A program made the translations under genes and the position numbers. A DNA stretch of 13,712 nucleotides from Enterospora canceri (Eukaryota; Microsporidia; Enterocytozoonidae). The stretch covers positions 1 through 13,712 of the forward strand of contig LWDP01000047.1 of NCBI GenBank assembly GCA_002087915.1. The letters are read 5' to 3'. The notes below the pieces were generated by a model. The model worked only from the letters and a program-made list of their open reading frames with translations. It was not told where the DNA came from and did not search any database. Shown here piece by piece: positions 13,244-13,712 of this stretch (position 1 is its first letter; each line of letters opens with the position of its first letter).

Positions 13244-13712
13244 ATGGCCCTAAAACAAATGTGTCAAAATGAAATAAGCAAATTAGAAAGAAAGAAATTC
13301 AATTCAAGAGAGTATGAAGAAACAAGACCATTGAGGGTGGTATTATCACCACCATCAGAGAAAAATAAGCAGAAGACATTCATATCAAGTCAAATTGTAG
13401 AAAATAAGATCATCAGAATGATATATAAGATGCTGTTAACAATTGCAATAATGACGATGTACCTGGCTGCCATATTCCCAATTGCTCTATGTTACATCCT
13501 TCTACTACTTGGGTTACGCAAGCTTAAGAATTGGATTATGCTTAACTACAATAGAACAATTTGGTTATTGCAGAATATGCTGTTCAAGCAACTTGTGGTC
13601 TTAGAAATAGACTTATGCGACTATTCCAAGGCCAAGGATGTTCTAGTGATCTCAAACCACCAAGCGGTATTGGACTGTCTGGGACTCAACTACATTTTGC
13701 ACTGCAATACCA
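13244..13712 (+). CDS. PlsC-type glycerolipid acyltransferase, N-terminal part (3' end outside window)
   Basis: The frame opens at ATG 13244 and is still open at the right edge (156 codons seen). A polar N-terminus of about 55 residues is followed by a hydrophobic stretch (about 60-92, MLLTIAIMTMYLAAIFPIALCYILLLL) that should be one or two membrane segments. After LNYNRTIWLLQNMLF comes VISNHQAVLDCLG, the acyltransferase block I NHxxxxD motif with H139 and D144. This family puts acyl chains on lysophosphatidic acid or other lysophospholipids in the ER membrane. The later blocks that would tell LPA acyltransferase from its relatives are outside the window. It starts 74 bases after the ABC gene on the same strand and has no CCC run before its ATG. 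Confidence 0.85.
   Translation, partial: MALKQMCQNEISKLERKKFNSREYEETRPLRVVLSPPSEKNKQKTFISSQIVENKIIRMIYKMLLTIAIMTMYLAAIFPIALCYILLLLGLRKLKNWIMLNYNRTIWLLQNMLFKQLVVLEIDLCDYSKAKDVLVISNHQAVLDCLGLNYILHCNT

Overview
The window looks like nuclear DNA from a microsporidian or a close relative. It is very gene-dense (15 complete protein genes, one partial gene at each edge's side or end, and one doubtful small ORF in 13.7 kb), with no convincing introns, gaps mostly of 5 to 290 bases, genes on both strands, and eukaryotic proteins that are shorter than or equal to their yeast and human relatives. Most start codons have a CCC or CCCC run within about 0 to 10 bases upstream, often behind an AT-rich AAATTT/TTTTA stretch. 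This is the start-site signature described for Encephalitozoon and other microsporidia. I cannot name the genus from the sequence.

Layout: a protein kinase C-terminus (1-287, +); a replication factor C small subunit (-); a staphylococcal-nuclease-fold protein (+); a septin (-) with a possible 45-codon ORF abutting its stop; a minimal tail-anchored Qc-SNARE (+); SBDS/Sdo1 (+), ribosomal protein eS28 (+) and the NOB1 nuclease (-); the Ran exchange factor RCC1 (-); a TBC Rab-GAP (+); Ran itself (-); a thioredoxin-fold membrane protein (+); a probable NAC beta subunit (+); a Swd2/WDR82 WD40 protein (-); an unrecognised helical protein (-); an ABCG-type half transporter with a degenerate ATPase domain (+); and the N-terminal part of a PlsC-type acyltransferase that runs off the right edge (+).

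There are thematic neighbourhoods. SBDS, eS28 and NOB1 are contiguous and all serve ribosome assembly. RCC1 and Ran, enzyme and substrate, lie about 1 kb apart with only a Rab-GAP between them. Septin and SNARE are divergent from a 52-base spacer that lacks the CCC signal. Whether this clustering is functional or a by-product of genome compaction is not decided by the sequence.

The strongest points for a second look are the ABCG-like protein that has lost the key residues of Walker A, Walker B, signature and H-loop, the window-wide CCC start signal (which also moves the ABC start to the second ATG), the altered C-terminal tail of Ran, the extended eS28, and the in-frame ORF after the septin stop. 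No tRNA, rRNA, mobile element, CRISPR array or long repeat was seen.
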